Of a stretch of 55,283 nucleotides of DNA, positions 18,173 through 27,398 are shown in pieces. Each line of letters starts with the position of its first letter. The first letter of the stretch is position 1. Source of the stretch: Prevotellaceae bacterium. Lineage in GTDB: Bacteria; Bacteroidota; Bacteroidia; Bacteroidales; Bacteroidaceae. Below the pieces are notes generated by a model. The model worked only from the letters and a program-made list of their open reading frames with translations. It was not told the origin of the DNA and searched no databases. Position numbers and translations under genes: made by a program. The stretch lies in the NCBI GenBank assembly GCA_019420585.1, contig JAHZGX010000036.1:11574-66856 (forward strand), given 5' to 3'.

Positions 18173-18916
18173 ATGAAAGAACATATAGAGTTGGACATGG
18201 AGCGGATTCCAGAATCCATTGCCATTATCATGGATGGTAACGGGCGCTGGGCGAAGGATAAAGGCTTGCCCCGCTCGGCTGGGCATGTGGAGGGCGTAGA
18301 GACCGTCAACCGCATCACCGCAGAGTGTGCCCGGCTGGGTGTCAAGTTTTTGACCCTCTACACATTCTCAACTGAAAATTGGAGTCGTCCGGAGAGCGAA
18401 GTGTCTTCATTGATGAATCTCGTGGCTACGAAACTGGAAGACGAGATATTTATGAAGAACAACATCCGCTTTCGCATGATAGGTGACATGGAAAGACTTC
18501 CTCTGCACGTGAGGCAGAGACTCCATGAGTGCATGGAACGCACTGCGGCAAATGACAAGATGACGGTGGTGACGGCACTTAACTACAGCAGCCGTTGGGA
18601 GTTGGCAAATGTCGTTCGCAAGGCCGTGAATGTAGCCTCGCAAGGACAGTTGACCGCTTCCGATGTGACGGAGGACTGGGTATCGGCTCATTTGGAAACT
18701 TCTTTTATGCCTGACCCTGATTTGCTGATACGTACGGGCGGTGAGATGCGTATCAGCAATTACCTGCTTTGGCAGTGTGCTTACAGCGAGTTCTATTTCT
18801 GTGACATATATTGGCCGGATTTCACCAATGAGGATTTGCACCGTGCCATAGAGGATTTCCAGCACAGGCAGCGCAGGTATGGCAAGACTGGCGAACAAGT
18901 AGGAGAAGAAAGGTAA
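18173..18916 (+). CDS. uppS: Undecaprenyl diphosphate synthase (cis-isoprenyl transferase)
   Basis: 247 residues. It carries the family motifs IAIIMDGNGRWAK (catalytic Asp), GLPRSAGH, TLYTFSTENWSRP and the C-terminal PDLLIRTGGEMRISNYLLWQ. It condenses isopentenyl diphosphate with farnesyl diphosphate to make the lipid carrier for peptidoglycan and surface polysaccharides. It is followed after 22 bp by bamA. Confidence 0.96.
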   Translation: MKEHIELDMERIPESIAIIMDGNGRWAKDKGLPRSAGHVEGVETVNRITAECARLGVKFLTLYTFSTENWSRPESEVSSLMNLVATKLEDEIFMKNNIRFRMIGDMERLPLHVRQRLHECMERTAANDKMTVVTALNYSSRWELANVVRKAVNVASQGQLTASDVTEDWVSAHLETSFMPDPDLLIRTGGEMRISNYLLWQCAYSEFYFCDIYWPDFTNEDLHRAIEDFQHRQRRYGKTGEQVGEER

Positions 18917-18938
18917 CAGATACACAATAGAGGAATAA

Positions 18939-21563
18939 GTGAAAAGGATACACCTTATTATATATATATGGCTGGCTCTGTCGGCGCTGGTCGGCGCACA
19001 GGTGAAGCGTGAGGTAAACCCTGCCATTGACTATGGAAGAACTCCCCGGCGCTATTATATAGGTGGCATAACCGTGAGTGGCGTGGACAACTATGACCAG
19101 TACCTGCTGGTGGGACTGAGCGGACTCTCTGTGGGACAGGCCATTGACATTCCCGGCGAAGACATTACCAATGCCATCAAGCGTTACTGGAAAAACGGAC
19201 TCTTCAGCAATGTAGCCATCAGTGTGGACAGTCTGGTGGCTGATTCTGCTTACTTGCATGTACAGTTGACCAAGCGTCCGCGTATATCCCAGATAAACTA
19301 CGTGGGACTGAAGAAGAGTGAGCGTGAAGACTTGGAGCAGCGTATAGGGTTGGTCAAGGACAATCAGGTAACCCCCAACATGATAGACAGGGCAAAGATT
19401 CTGGGCAGTCGCTATTATGAAGAAAAAGGCTATAAGAACGCCGTCATAAACATTACCCAGCGTGAGGATGCCGGTGCACCTGACAAGGTCATACTGGACA
19501 TCGATGTGGAGAAAAAGGGCAAGGTAAAGATTCATCATATCTACATCACCGGCAACGAGAATCTGTCAGAGAAGAAAATCAAGGGTGGACTTTTCAGTAA
19601 AGGAGTCTTGAAGAAGATTCATGAGAAGAACAATATAGGCAGTTGGTTCCGCAGCAAGAAATTTGTGGACAGCAAGTATAAGGAAGCCAAGGAGAATCTG
19701 GTGGCAAAGTATGCAGAACTTGGTTATCGTGATGCCGTAATTCTGACTGACAGCGTGGTGCCTCACGGCGAGGATGAGGTAGATATCTATCTTGATGTGG
19801 AAGAAGGGCAAAAGTATTACTTGCGCAACATTGAGTGGGTGGGCAATACTCTCTATCCCACAGATGTGCTGAATGCCATACTCAGGATGAAGAAGGGTGA
19901 TGTGTACAACCAGAAATTGTTGAGTGAGCGTACGTCTACCGATGAGGATGCTGTGGGCAACCTTTATTATAACAATGGTTATGTGTTCTATCATCTGGAT
20001 CCCGTTGAGGTAAACATCGTGGGTGATTCCGTAGATTTGGAGATGCGTATCTTTGAAGGAACACAGGCACACATCAGCCGGGTAAAGATTTCCGGAAATG
20101 ATCGCGTATATGAGAATGTGGTGCGTCGCGAACTGCGCAACAAACCCGGTGACCTCTTCTCCAAGGCTGCATTGGAGCGCTCATACCGAGAAATTGCCTC
20201 GTTGGGACATTTCGATGCCGAGCATATCGACTATGACATCAAGCAGGATCAGGCAAATGGAACTGTGGATCTTTCCTGGGGACTTACACCCAAAAGCAAT
20301 GACCAAGTGGAGTTCTCACTGGGTTACGGGCAGACTGGTGTGATTGGTAAGATTGGATTGAAATTCAGTAATTTCTGCATGGCGAACCTTTTCAACAGGA
20401 AAGCCATAAGGCGAGGAGTGCTGCCGCAGGGTAACGGAGAGACCTTCAGCATAAGCGGACAGACTAATGGTCGGTATTACCAAGCCTATAGTGTGAGTTA
20501 CATGAACCCATGGTTTGGCGGGAAACGTCCCAATACGCTGAGTGTGAGTGCCTTCTTCAGCAAGCAGACCGATGTGAGCGACAATTATTACAATTCGGCC
20601 GCATACAACAGTTATTACAACAGTTATCTCTATGGCTACGGAAACAATGGTTATAATTATTACGAAAATTACTATGACCCAGACAAGTTCGTGAAGATAT
20701 TCGGCTTGAGCGTGGGCTGGGGAAAGCGTCTGCGATGGCCTGATGACTATTTCACGCTGAGTGCTGACTTGGGCTACACTAGGTACATGCTCAAGGATTG
20801 GAGATACTTCCTTATAGCCAACGGAAACTGCAACAACATCAGCCTGAATCTCAATCTGAGCAGAAACAGCACCGACAATCAGATTTATCCCCGTAAGGGC
20901 TCTGACTTTGCCTTCACGGTGTCGCTCACTCCGCCATTCAGTCTTTTTGACAATAAGGACTATGCTCATCTGGCTACCAACTATAATGCCCCCAGTTACA
21001 AGGATGAACTGCAGGAGAAGTATAGGTGGATTGAATACCATAAGTGGAAGTTCAAGAGCCGCACATACACGGCATTGTCAGGCGGAAATAAGTGCTTTGT
21101 GCTGATGACACGTGTAGAATTTGGTGTGCTAGGATCGTATAACAAGCACAAGAGGTCACCTTTCGAGACCTTCTATGTGGGTGGTGACGGTACGAGTGGA
21201 TATACAAGTACCTATGCCACAGAAACCATCGGTATGCGTGGATACGACAACGGCTCACTCACGCCAAACGGTTATAGCGGCTATGCTTATGACCGATTTA
21301 CCGTGGAGTTGCGCTATCCCTTCATGCTGGGTGCTAGCACAAACATTTATGGTCTGGTATTTGCTGAAGGAGGAAACGCATGGAATGATGTAAAGAAGTT
21401 CAATCCGTTTGACATGAAACGTTCTTTGGGAGCGGGTGTCAGGATATTCCTGCCCATGGTGGGTCTGCTTGGTATAGACTGGGCTTATGGTTTCGATGAT
21501 GTGTTCGGACGCAAGACATACAGCGGAAGTCACTTCCACTTTATCCTTGGCCAGGAGTTCTGA
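18939..21563 (+). CDS. bamA: Outer membrane protein assembly factor BamA
   Basis: 874 residues starting with GTG, placed 5 bp after AGGA. A signal peptide (LALSALVGAQ) is followed by POTRA repeats (for example YYIGGITVSGVDNYD, KRPRISQINYVGLKK, IHHIYITGNENLSEKKI, YYLRNIEWVGNTLY, AHISRVKISGNDRVYENVV). The C-terminal barrel contains a Tyr/Asn-rich loop (about residues 548-575) and ends SHFHFILGQEF with a terminal aromatic. BamA folds and inserts outer-membrane beta-barrels. The following skp-like genes fit this pathway. Confidence 0.95.
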   Translation: MKRIHLIIYIWLALSALVGAQVKREVNPAIDYGRTPRRYYIGGITVSGVDNYDQYLLVGLSGLSVGQAIDIPGEDITNAIKRYWKNGLFSNVAISVDSLVADSAYLHVQLTKRPRISQINYVGLKKSEREDLEQRIGLVKDNQVTPNMIDRAKILGSRYYEEKGYKNAVINITQREDAGAPDKVILDIDVEKKGKVKIHHIYITGNENLSEKKIKGGLFSKGVLKKIHEKNNIGSWFRSKKFVDSKYKEAKENLVAKYAELGYRDAVILTDSVVPHGEDEVDIYLDVEEGQKYYLRNIEWVGNTLYPTDVLNAILRMKKGDVYNQKLLSERTSTDEDAVGNLYYNNGYVFYHLDPVEVNIVGDSVDLEMRIFEGTQAHISRVKISGNDRVYENVVRRELRNKPGDLFSKAALERSYREIASLGHFDAEHIDYDIKQDQANGTVDLSWGLTPKSNDQVEFSLGYGQTGVIGKIGLKFSNFCMANLFNRKAIRRGVLPQGNGETFSISGQTNGRYYQAYSVSYMNPWFGGKRPNTLSVSAFFSKQTDVSDNYYNSAAYNSYYNSYLYGYGNNGYNYYENYYDPDKFVKIFGLSVGWGKRLRWPDDYFTLSADLGYTRYMLKDWRYFLIANGNCNNISLNLNLSRNSTDNQIYPRKGSDFAFTVSLTPPFSLFDNKDYAHLATNYNAPSYKDELQEKYRWIEYHKWKFKSRTYTALSGGNKCFVLMTRVEFGVLGSYNKHKRSPFETFYVGGDGTSGYTSTYATETIGMRGYDNGSLTPNGYSGYAYDRFTVELRYPFMLGASTNIYGLVFAEGGNAWNDVKKFNPFDMKRSLGAGVRIFLPMVGLLGIDWAYGFDDVFGRKTYSGSHFHFILGQEF

Positions 21564-21606
21564 CACACACATATATAATGTATATAACGATACGGACATA
21601 ACATAA

Positions 21607-22128
21607 ATGCAGAACAATATGAAAAGAGTATGGATGGCACTGATGGCCGTGATGGTTGTGGCTGCGGTGAATGCACAGAAGTTCGCTCTGGTGGACATGG
21701 ACTATATTCTAAAGAATATTCCTGCCTACGAACGTGCCAACGAACAACTGAACCAGGTAAGCAAGAAGTGGCAGGCCGAGGTGGATGCCTTGACCTCTGA
21801 GGCACAGACACTCTATAAGAACTACCAGTCTGAGGCTGTGTTCCTTAGTGAGGAGCAGAAAACCAAACGTGAGGAGGCAGTCGTGGCCAAGGAGAAAGAA
21901 GCCGCAGAACTGAAAAGGAAGTATTTCGGCCCTGAGGGGGAGTTGTACAAGAAGCGTGAAAGCCTGATGACTCCCATACAGGACGAGATATACAACGCAG
22001 TGAAGGACATCTCTGAGCAAAAGGGCTACAGTCTGATACTTGACCGAGCCAGTGACTCGGGAATCATATTTGCCAGCCCTAAAGTGGACATCAGCAATGA
22101 GGTGCTGACCAAACTGGGATATAATTGA
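21607..22128 (+). CDS. OmpH/Skp-family periplasmic chaperone, copy 1
   Basis: 173 residues with a signal peptide ending near VNAQ; ATG at 21619 (MKRVWMAL) is an equally good start. It has the family pattern: KFALVDMDYILKNIPAY, a long charged coiled coil, then a beta return (GYSLILDRASDSGIIFASP). Skp-like proteins hold unfolded outer-membrane proteins in the periplasm. First of three tandem paralogues after bamA. Confidence 0.9.
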   Translation: MQNNMKRVWMALMAVMVVAAVNAQKFALVDMDYILKNIPAYERANEQLNQVSKKWQAEVDALTSEAQTLYKNYQSEAVFLSEEQKTKREEAVVAKEKEAAELKRKYFGPEGELYKKRESLMTPIQDEIYNAVKDISEQKGYSLILDRASDSGIIFASPKVDISNEVLTKLGYN

Positions 22129-22160
22129 CAATATAAACTTAAACAAATAGCATAACAACA

Positions 22161-22661
22161 ATGAAGAAATTTCTCGTAGCCGTCCTCATGATGGCACCTT
22201 TGGCTCTTAATGCACAGAAGTTCGCACATTTCAACAGTGCTGACATCATTCCTAACATGAAGGAATACACCACTGCACAGAATGAAATCCAGACTATGGC
22301 CAAGCAGTTTGATGATGACCTGAAACTCATGCAAGACGAACTGCAGAAGAAGACTGAGGAGTATCAGAAGGAGCAGGCTAACTTGCTGGAGAATGTGCGC
22401 CAGCGTCGTGAACAGGAACTGAATGACCTCTATCAGCGCATGCAGCAGTCATATCAGGATAACCAACAGTCGCTTCAGAAGGTACAGCAGGACAAGATGG
22501 GTGCCATACAGCAACTTGTACTGGATGCTGTGAAGAAGATTGGTGAGGCTGGCGGATACGTGTATGTCATTGACACCAATGCGGGAGCCATTCCATTTGT
22601 CAACACATCCCTCAGTACGGACATTACGGCTGATGTGAAGAAGGAAGTGGGTGTGCAGTAA
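22161..22661 (+). CDS. OmpH/Skp-family periplasmic chaperone, copy 2
   Basis: 166 residues with a signal peptide (MAPLALNAQ). It starts KFAHFNSADIIPNMKEY, followed by a Gln/Glu-rich coiled coil (EEYQKEQANLLENVRQRREQ) and the C-terminal YVYVIDTNAGAIPFVN. It probably works with BamA and the neighbouring paralogues; 32 bp separate it from copy 1. Confidence 0.9.
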   Translation: MKKFLVAVLMMAPLALNAQKFAHFNSADIIPNMKEYTTAQNEIQTMAKQFDDDLKLMQDELQKKTEEYQKEQANLLENVRQRREQELNDLYQRMQQSYQDNQQSLQKVQQDKMGAIQQLVLDAVKKIGEAGGYVYVIDTNAGAIPFVNTSLSTDITADVKKEVGVQ

Positions 22662-22677
22662 ACACTAATAATATTCA

Positions 22678-23316
22678 ATGCTTATGAAACGACTATTCAC
22701 CGTGCTCTTTGTCGCACTTCCTCTCTCGCTTTCGGCGCAGATGCAGTTCGGTTTTATGAGTTACAAGGCCGTTATGGCCGAGATGCCAGAGTATGCCCAG
22801 GCCAAACAGAATATGGCTGAACTGAAGGCAAAATATGATGCTGAGGCTACGCGCGGGGAAGAGGAGTTTCAGAAGAAATTCGTGGATTTCCTGCAGGGGC
22901 AGAAAGACTTCCCGCAGACTATCATGCAGAAACGTCAGGCCGAACTACAGACATTGATGGAGAACGGCATCTCATTCAGAATGCAGTCGCAGAAACTGCT
23001 GGAACAGGCGGAAAAGGACATGATGTCGGAGGTGAAGAAAAGGCTGAACAATGTGATTCTGGAAGTCGGTGTGGAGTATGGCTATGCGTTTGTACTCAAT
23101 ACGGACGATGACGTGTGTCCTTTTATCAATCCTGTGATAGGGGTTGATGTCACAGATTTGGTTCGTTGGAAATTGGGGTTGATATCCGATCCTCCGATAG
23201 GTGCAGTTCCCGTGCCACAGACGCAAACTGAGCAACCACAGGCAGGGAACGTACCGACTGAGCAACCTGTACAGGAGCAGGTGCAGCGGTCTGTGCAGGA
23301 ACAATCGCAACCATAA
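22678..23316 (+). CDS. OmpH/Skp-family protein, copy 3, with Gln/Pro-rich tail
   Basis: 212 residues; signal peptide ends at LSLSAQ (ATG at 22684 is also possible). The Skp-like core (FGFMSYKAVMAEMPEYAQ, coiled coil, YAFVLNTDDDVCPFINP) is followed by an extra segment of about 40 residues rich in Gln, Pro, Glu and Val. The tail looks disordered. It is 10 bp upstream of murI. Confidence 0.87.
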   Translation: MLMKRLFTVLFVALPLSLSAQMQFGFMSYKAVMAEMPEYAQAKQNMAELKAKYDAEATRGEEEFQKKFVDFLQGQKDFPQTIMQKRQAELQTLMENGISFRMQSQKLLEQAEKDMMSEVKKRLNNVILEVGVEYGYAFVLNTDDDVCPFINPVIGVDVTDLVRWKLGLISDPPIGAVPVPQTQTEQPQAGNVPTEQPVQEQVQRSVQEQSQP

Positions 23317-23325
23317 TCTCAGATT

Positions 23326-24171
23326 ATGTCTTCCGAAAGGCATATTTCAGAAGGAATGAGTCCGATCGGAGTCTTTGATTCCGGTTACGGAGGACTGACT
23401 ATACTGCGGCGGATAAGGAATTTGATGCCGCAGTATGATTATGTGTATCTGGGTGACAATGCCCGTGCTCCCTATGGAACAAGATCGTTTGAACTGGTCT
23501 ACGAGTTCACCTTGCAGGCTGTGATGCACTTCTTTGATATGGGGTGCCCGTTGGTAATCCTAGGATGCAACACGGCATCGGCCAAGGCATTGAGGACAAT
23601 ACAGCAGAAGGACTTACCGCTGCTTGACCCCACGCGGCGTGTGCTTGGAGTTATCAGACCTACAGTGGAAAGCGTGGGAAGGCTGACCCGCACACGGCAT
23701 GTGGGTGTGATGGCAACTCCAGGAACGATAAAGAGCCATACGTATGAGATGGAGGTGGCCAAACTCTATCCAGACATCAAGGTCACCGGAGAGGCTTGCC
23801 CTATGTGGGTTCCTTTGGTGGAGAACTATGAGTATGACAGTCCCGGTGCCGATTATTTCGTGCAGAAAAGCATCAACCGCCTATTGGACAAAGACCCGGA
23901 AATAGACTGCATCATCCTGGGGTGCACCCATTATCCACTCTTGATGGGTAAAATACAGAAGTATGTACCCAGTGGGGTACAGGTGATGCCGCAGGGTGAT
24001 TATGTGGCGGAAAGCCTAAAGAGATATCTCGTACGCCACACCGACATGGAGCAAAGGATAACGCGTGGCGGACAGGTTTGCTATCTGACAACAGAGCAGG
24101 CTGATGTGTTTCAAGAGAATGCAAGTGTGTTTATGGGGCACGACGTGAGTGCTCAACGTGTGTTACTCTAA
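23326..24171 (+). CDS. murI: Glutamate racemase
   Basis: 281 residues. It has the family start IGVFDSGYGGLTILR and both catalytic cysteines in LGCNTASA and LGCTHYPLL. It makes D-glutamate for peptidoglycan. The N-terminal ten residues before MSPIGVF may be over-long; ATG at 23356 is an alternative. It follows the skp cluster, a common Bacteroidales order. Confidence 0.95.
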   Translation: MSSERHISEGMSPIGVFDSGYGGLTILRRIRNLMPQYDYVYLGDNARAPYGTRSFELVYEFTLQAVMHFFDMGCPLVILGCNTASAKALRTIQQKDLPLLDPTRRVLGVIRPTVESVGRLTRTRHVGVMATPGTIKSHTYEMEVAKLYPDIKVTGEACPMWVPLVENYEYDSPGADYFVQKSINRLLDKDPEIDCIILGCTHYPLLMGKIQKYVPSGVQVMPQGDYVAESLKRYLVRHTDMEQRITRGGQVCYLTTEQADVFQENASVFMGHDVSAQRVLL

Positions 24172-24184
24172 AATCATGTAGCGT

Positions 24185-25192
24185 ATGTGTGCATCAGTCT
24201 GTAATAAGGTCTGGATAGTGGTTTTGCTTTCTTTTGCCTTTCACGCTTGTGGCAGTAAGGAGGAGGCAGTGAGGCTTCCTCACTCCAAGGGGTTTCCCAG
24301 TGAATTGTTGGTAATAACTGACAAAACTGTGAGTCAGAGTGACTTGATGGACTCAGTCAACGCAATGACTGGAGAGAGTGTGCCCGAAATCATGCAGCCG
24401 GAACCGATGTTTAAGGTGGTACGCGTTTCGGAACAGAATTATACTCAGAGGTTTATGACCATGCACACGAAACTTTTGGTGCATTTGGATGGCAAGTTGA
24501 TAAAACCGATGATGGGCGTGTCACGAGATGTGTATGCTGTTCCTCAAACCGAAGTTACTGTAGCGGCTCCTGATCTCGATGGATTGCGTCAGTTCCTCTC
24601 GCGCTACAAGCAAGACATCGTGGATGTGCTGCTTGATGCACAATTACAGATGCGTGTCGCAGGTTTGCGCAGACACCACAATGACTATGTGTATAAGGTG
24701 GCAGTTGAGCACATGGGCTACAGTATCTGTGTGCCTAAAGAGGTGCGCGCGGTAAAGAAGGGGCAGCGTTTCCTGTGGGCAGGCTCTAACCTTCAGGAGC
24801 GGGATATGAATGCTGTCCTATATGAATACCCTTGGGATGGTAGTGGATTGGAGAACATGGAACGGTTTGTCTGCATGCGTGATTCTGTCATGAAGGTCAA
24901 TATTCCCGGAGACAAACCAGGACAGTGGATGTGTACATCTCGGATTGACGGGATACCGGTCATCTTAAATCGGAAAAGGCGAATTGACGGACGGGACTAT
25001 GAGGTTGTACGTGGTATGTGGGATGTGCGCAATGCTCCAATAGGTGGCCCCTTTGTAAGTATGCTCACAATAGACACGGTCAGGCGCGTGGTACTTGCTG
25101 CTGAAGGTTTTGTTTATTCTCCATCAACAGGAAAACGTGATTTAGTGCGGCAGATGGAGGCTTCGTTGTTGACAATCAAGAAACAGAGATGA
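24185..25192 (+). CDS. DUF4837-type lipoprotein
   Basis: 335 residues with a signal peptide and lipobox-like FHAC. It has the DUF4837 pattern: an early GFPSELLVITD, a duplicated alpha/beta core, and VPKEVRAVKKGQRFLWAG. Function is unknown; family members are predicted envelope lipoproteins. It overlaps the DUF1573 gene by 4 bp (ATGA at 25189), suggesting translational coupling. Confidence 0.75.
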   Translation: MCASVCNKVWIVVLLSFAFHACGSKEEAVRLPHSKGFPSELLVITDKTVSQSDLMDSVNAMTGESVPEIMQPEPMFKVVRVSEQNYTQRFMTMHTKLLVHLDGKLIKPMMGVSRDVYAVPQTEVTVAAPDLDGLRQFLSRYKQDIVDVLLDAQLQMRVAGLRRHHNDYVYKVAVEHMGYSICVPKEVRAVKKGQRFLWAGSNLQERDMNAVLYEYPWDGSGLENMERFVCMRDSVMKVNIPGDKPGQWMCTSRIDGIPVILNRKRRIDGRDYEVVRGMWDVRNAPIGGPFVSMLTIDTVRRVVLAAEGFVYSPSTGKRDLVRQMEASLLTIKKQR

Positions 25193-26271
25193 GACATATA
25201 TATATAATGATAGGAGTGCTGTGCGGAATGATGCTCATTCCTGTCTCGCAGGCATTGGCACAGGCCAGGTTTGAGGCAGATGCTGAAATACAGAAGGTAG
25301 GCGATGTCCTGTTTCAGACCCAGAAGACGATATCTCTCGGCTTCCGCAACAGAGGAGACAAACCTTTGCAGATACTCAGGGTGAATCCGTCATGTGGCTG
25401 CCTGGATGTACAATATCCCAAGGAACCTGTTCCCGCAGGCGGACACGCTGACATCGTGTTGAAGTTTGATGCTTCAATGCTTGGAACTTTCTATAAGGAT
25501 GTGGAGATATACACTGATGCGGCTGATGCTCCTGTATATATGGCCATACAGGGTAATGTGGTTACGGAACTGAAAAACCAGGGACAGGACTTTCCCATAG
25601 ATTTGGGAAATGTGCGCCTTCAAACCAATTATGTGGAATATGATGACGTTAGCCGGGGGGATATGCCAATGGTGGAAATTGCGGTGGTAAACATGGAGCG
25701 TACGGCTTATCGCCCTATCCTTATGCATTTGCCTCCCTATCTCTCTGCAGAGTCTCTCCCGGAGAATATCCCTGGCGGAAAGACAGGAGTAATAAAACTG
25801 ACCCTAAACAGTGACAAACTTCCGCAATTAGGACTGAATCAGACCAGTGTCTATCTGGCTCGTTACGTTGGTGATAAGATTGGTGAAGCGAATGAGATAA
25901 CAGTGAATGCCGTGCTCCTGCCCGACTTTTCCCATCTGACGGAGGAACAGAGGGCACATGCTCCTGTACTTCGTGTAGAGAGCAATGAGATAGATTTTGG
26001 TGCAATGGGGCAGAAGGAAAAGATGACTCAGACCATATTGTTGCATAATGATGGTGAGACTCCCTTGCGCTTCAAGCAGGTGCAGGTATTTGACAAGGCC
26101 ATTTCGGTTAGTTTGGGCAACAGGATTCTCAAACCGGGAAAGAGCACCAAGTTGAAGGTGACGGTCATAGCCAAGTATCTCAGAAAGGCAGAGAATCGTC
26201 CACGTGTCCTGTTGATAACAGATGACCCTAAGCATTCCAAAGAAGTGATAAATATTAAGGTGCACCCCTAA
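25189..26271 (+). CDS. DUF1573 (ASPM/SPD-2/Hydin-like) domain protein
   Basis: 360 residues with a signal peptide (ending near ALAQA). Two or three Ig-like DUF1573 repeats are visible: TISLGFRNRGDKPLQILRVNPSCGC, then SNEIDFGAMGQKEKMTQTILLHNDGETPL with an LKVTV strand. Such domains are common in Bacteroidota periplasmic or surface proteins; the role is unknown. Coupled to the DUF4837 gene. Confidence 0.82.
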   Translation: MRHIYIMIGVLCGMMLIPVSQALAQARFEADAEIQKVGDVLFQTQKTISLGFRNRGDKPLQILRVNPSCGCLDVQYPKEPVPAGGHADIVLKFDASMLGTFYKDVEIYTDAADAPVYMAIQGNVVTELKNQGQDFPIDLGNVRLQTNYVEYDDVSRGDMPMVEIAVVNMERTAYRPILMHLPPYLSAESLPENIPGGKTGVIKLTLNSDKLPQLGLNQTSVYLARYVGDKIGEANEITVNAVLLPDFSHLTEEQRAHAPVLRVESNEIDFGAMGQKEKMTQTILLHNDGETPLRFKQVQVFDKAISVSLGNRILKPGKSTKLKVTVIAKYLRKAENRPRVLLITDDPKHSKEVINIKVHP

Positions 26272-26300
26272 AAAGGCATTTAATTCAAAGGAGGAGAGTT

Positions 26301-27398
26301 ATGGAACATCCAGAGAACAGTTCGGAGTTTGCAGGACTTACCGTAAACAAGGGCATAGGTCCGGTGTCAATAGTGAACCCATATCTGAAGAAGGGAAGGT
26401 TTGCCCGCCGTCAGTTGAGTGCGTCCGACTATGTGGACGGCATTCTGAAGGGAAATGTGACTGTTCTTGGACAGGCTGTCACTTTGGTGGAGAGTACAAT
26501 TCCTGAACATCAGGCCATAGCCCAAGAGGTAATAGAGAAGTGTCTTCCTTATTCTGGGAAAAGTGTGAGAATTGGCATAAGTGGAGTGCCTGGTGCAGGG
26601 AAGAGTACCAGTATCGATGAGTTTGGCATTCATGTCTTGAAGGAACGTGGCGGTAAGTTGGCAGTTCTGGCCATTGATCCAAGTAGCGAACGTTCAAAGG
26701 GAAGCATACTTGGTGACAAGACCCGCATGGAGAAGTTATCTGTCCATCCCGACTCATTCATACGTCCCAGCCCCTCTGCCGGTAGCCTGGGGGGTGTGGC
26801 ACGCAAGACCCGGGAGACGATTATCCTGTGTGAGGCAGCCGGCTTTGACAAGATATTCGTGGAGACTGTGGGAGTGGGGCAGAGCGAGACAGCGTGTCAC
26901 TCAATGGTTGATTTCTTTCTTCTCATCCAATTGGCGGGGACTGGTGATGAACTGCAGGGCATTAAGCGTGGTATCATGGAGATGGCCGATGGCATTGTCA
27001 TCAATAAATGTGACGGAAACAATGTGGATAAGTGCCAACTCGCAGCCACTCAGTTCCGCAATGCCTTGCAACTCTTTCCTATGCCGGAGAGTGGATGGAC
27101 ACCACAGGTACTGACTTACAGTGGCTTTTACGGCTATGGAATCAAGGAGGTGTGGGACATGGTGTACAGTTATGTTGACTATGTGAAGAAGAACGGATAC
27201 TTTGAACACCGCAGGGCTGAGCAGGCTAAGTATTGGATGTATGAAAGCATTAACGAGCAGCTCCATAATAGTTTCTATCAGAACAAGACGATAGGAGATA
27301 TGCTGCCTGGTGTGGAGCGCAATGTCCTTGACGGGCAATGCACGTCATTTGTTGCAGCCAAGCAACTGGTCGATGCGTATTTTGCACTCCTCCATTAA
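26301..27398 (+). CDS. meaB: Methylmalonyl-CoA mutase-associated GTPase MeaB
   Basis: 365 residues. It carries the P-loop GVPGAGKST, DPSSERSKGSILGDKTRM, the switch segment ETVGVGQSE and NKCDG. MeaB protects and loads B12 cofactor for methylmalonyl-CoA mutase; the mutase genes are not in the window. A strong AAAGGAGGAG sits just before the ATG, unusual in this phylum. Its last 54 bp overlap the end of the convergent ispH. Confidence 0.94.
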   Translation: MEHPENSSEFAGLTVNKGIGPVSIVNPYLKKGRFARRQLSASDYVDGILKGNVTVLGQAVTLVESTIPEHQAIAQEVIEKCLPYSGKSVRIGISGVPGAGKSTSIDEFGIHVLKERGGKLAVLAIDPSSERSKGSILGDKTRMEKLSVHPDSFIRPSPSAGSLGGVARKTRETIILCEAAGFDKIFVETVGVGQSETACHSMVDFFLLIQLAGTGDELQGIKRGIMEMADGIVINKCDGNNVDKCQLAATQFRNALQLFPMPESGWTPQVLTYSGFYGYGIKEVWDMVYSYVDYVKKNGYFEHRRAEQAKYWMYESINEQLHNSFYQNKTIGDMLPGVERNVLDGQCTSFVAAKQLVDAYFALLH

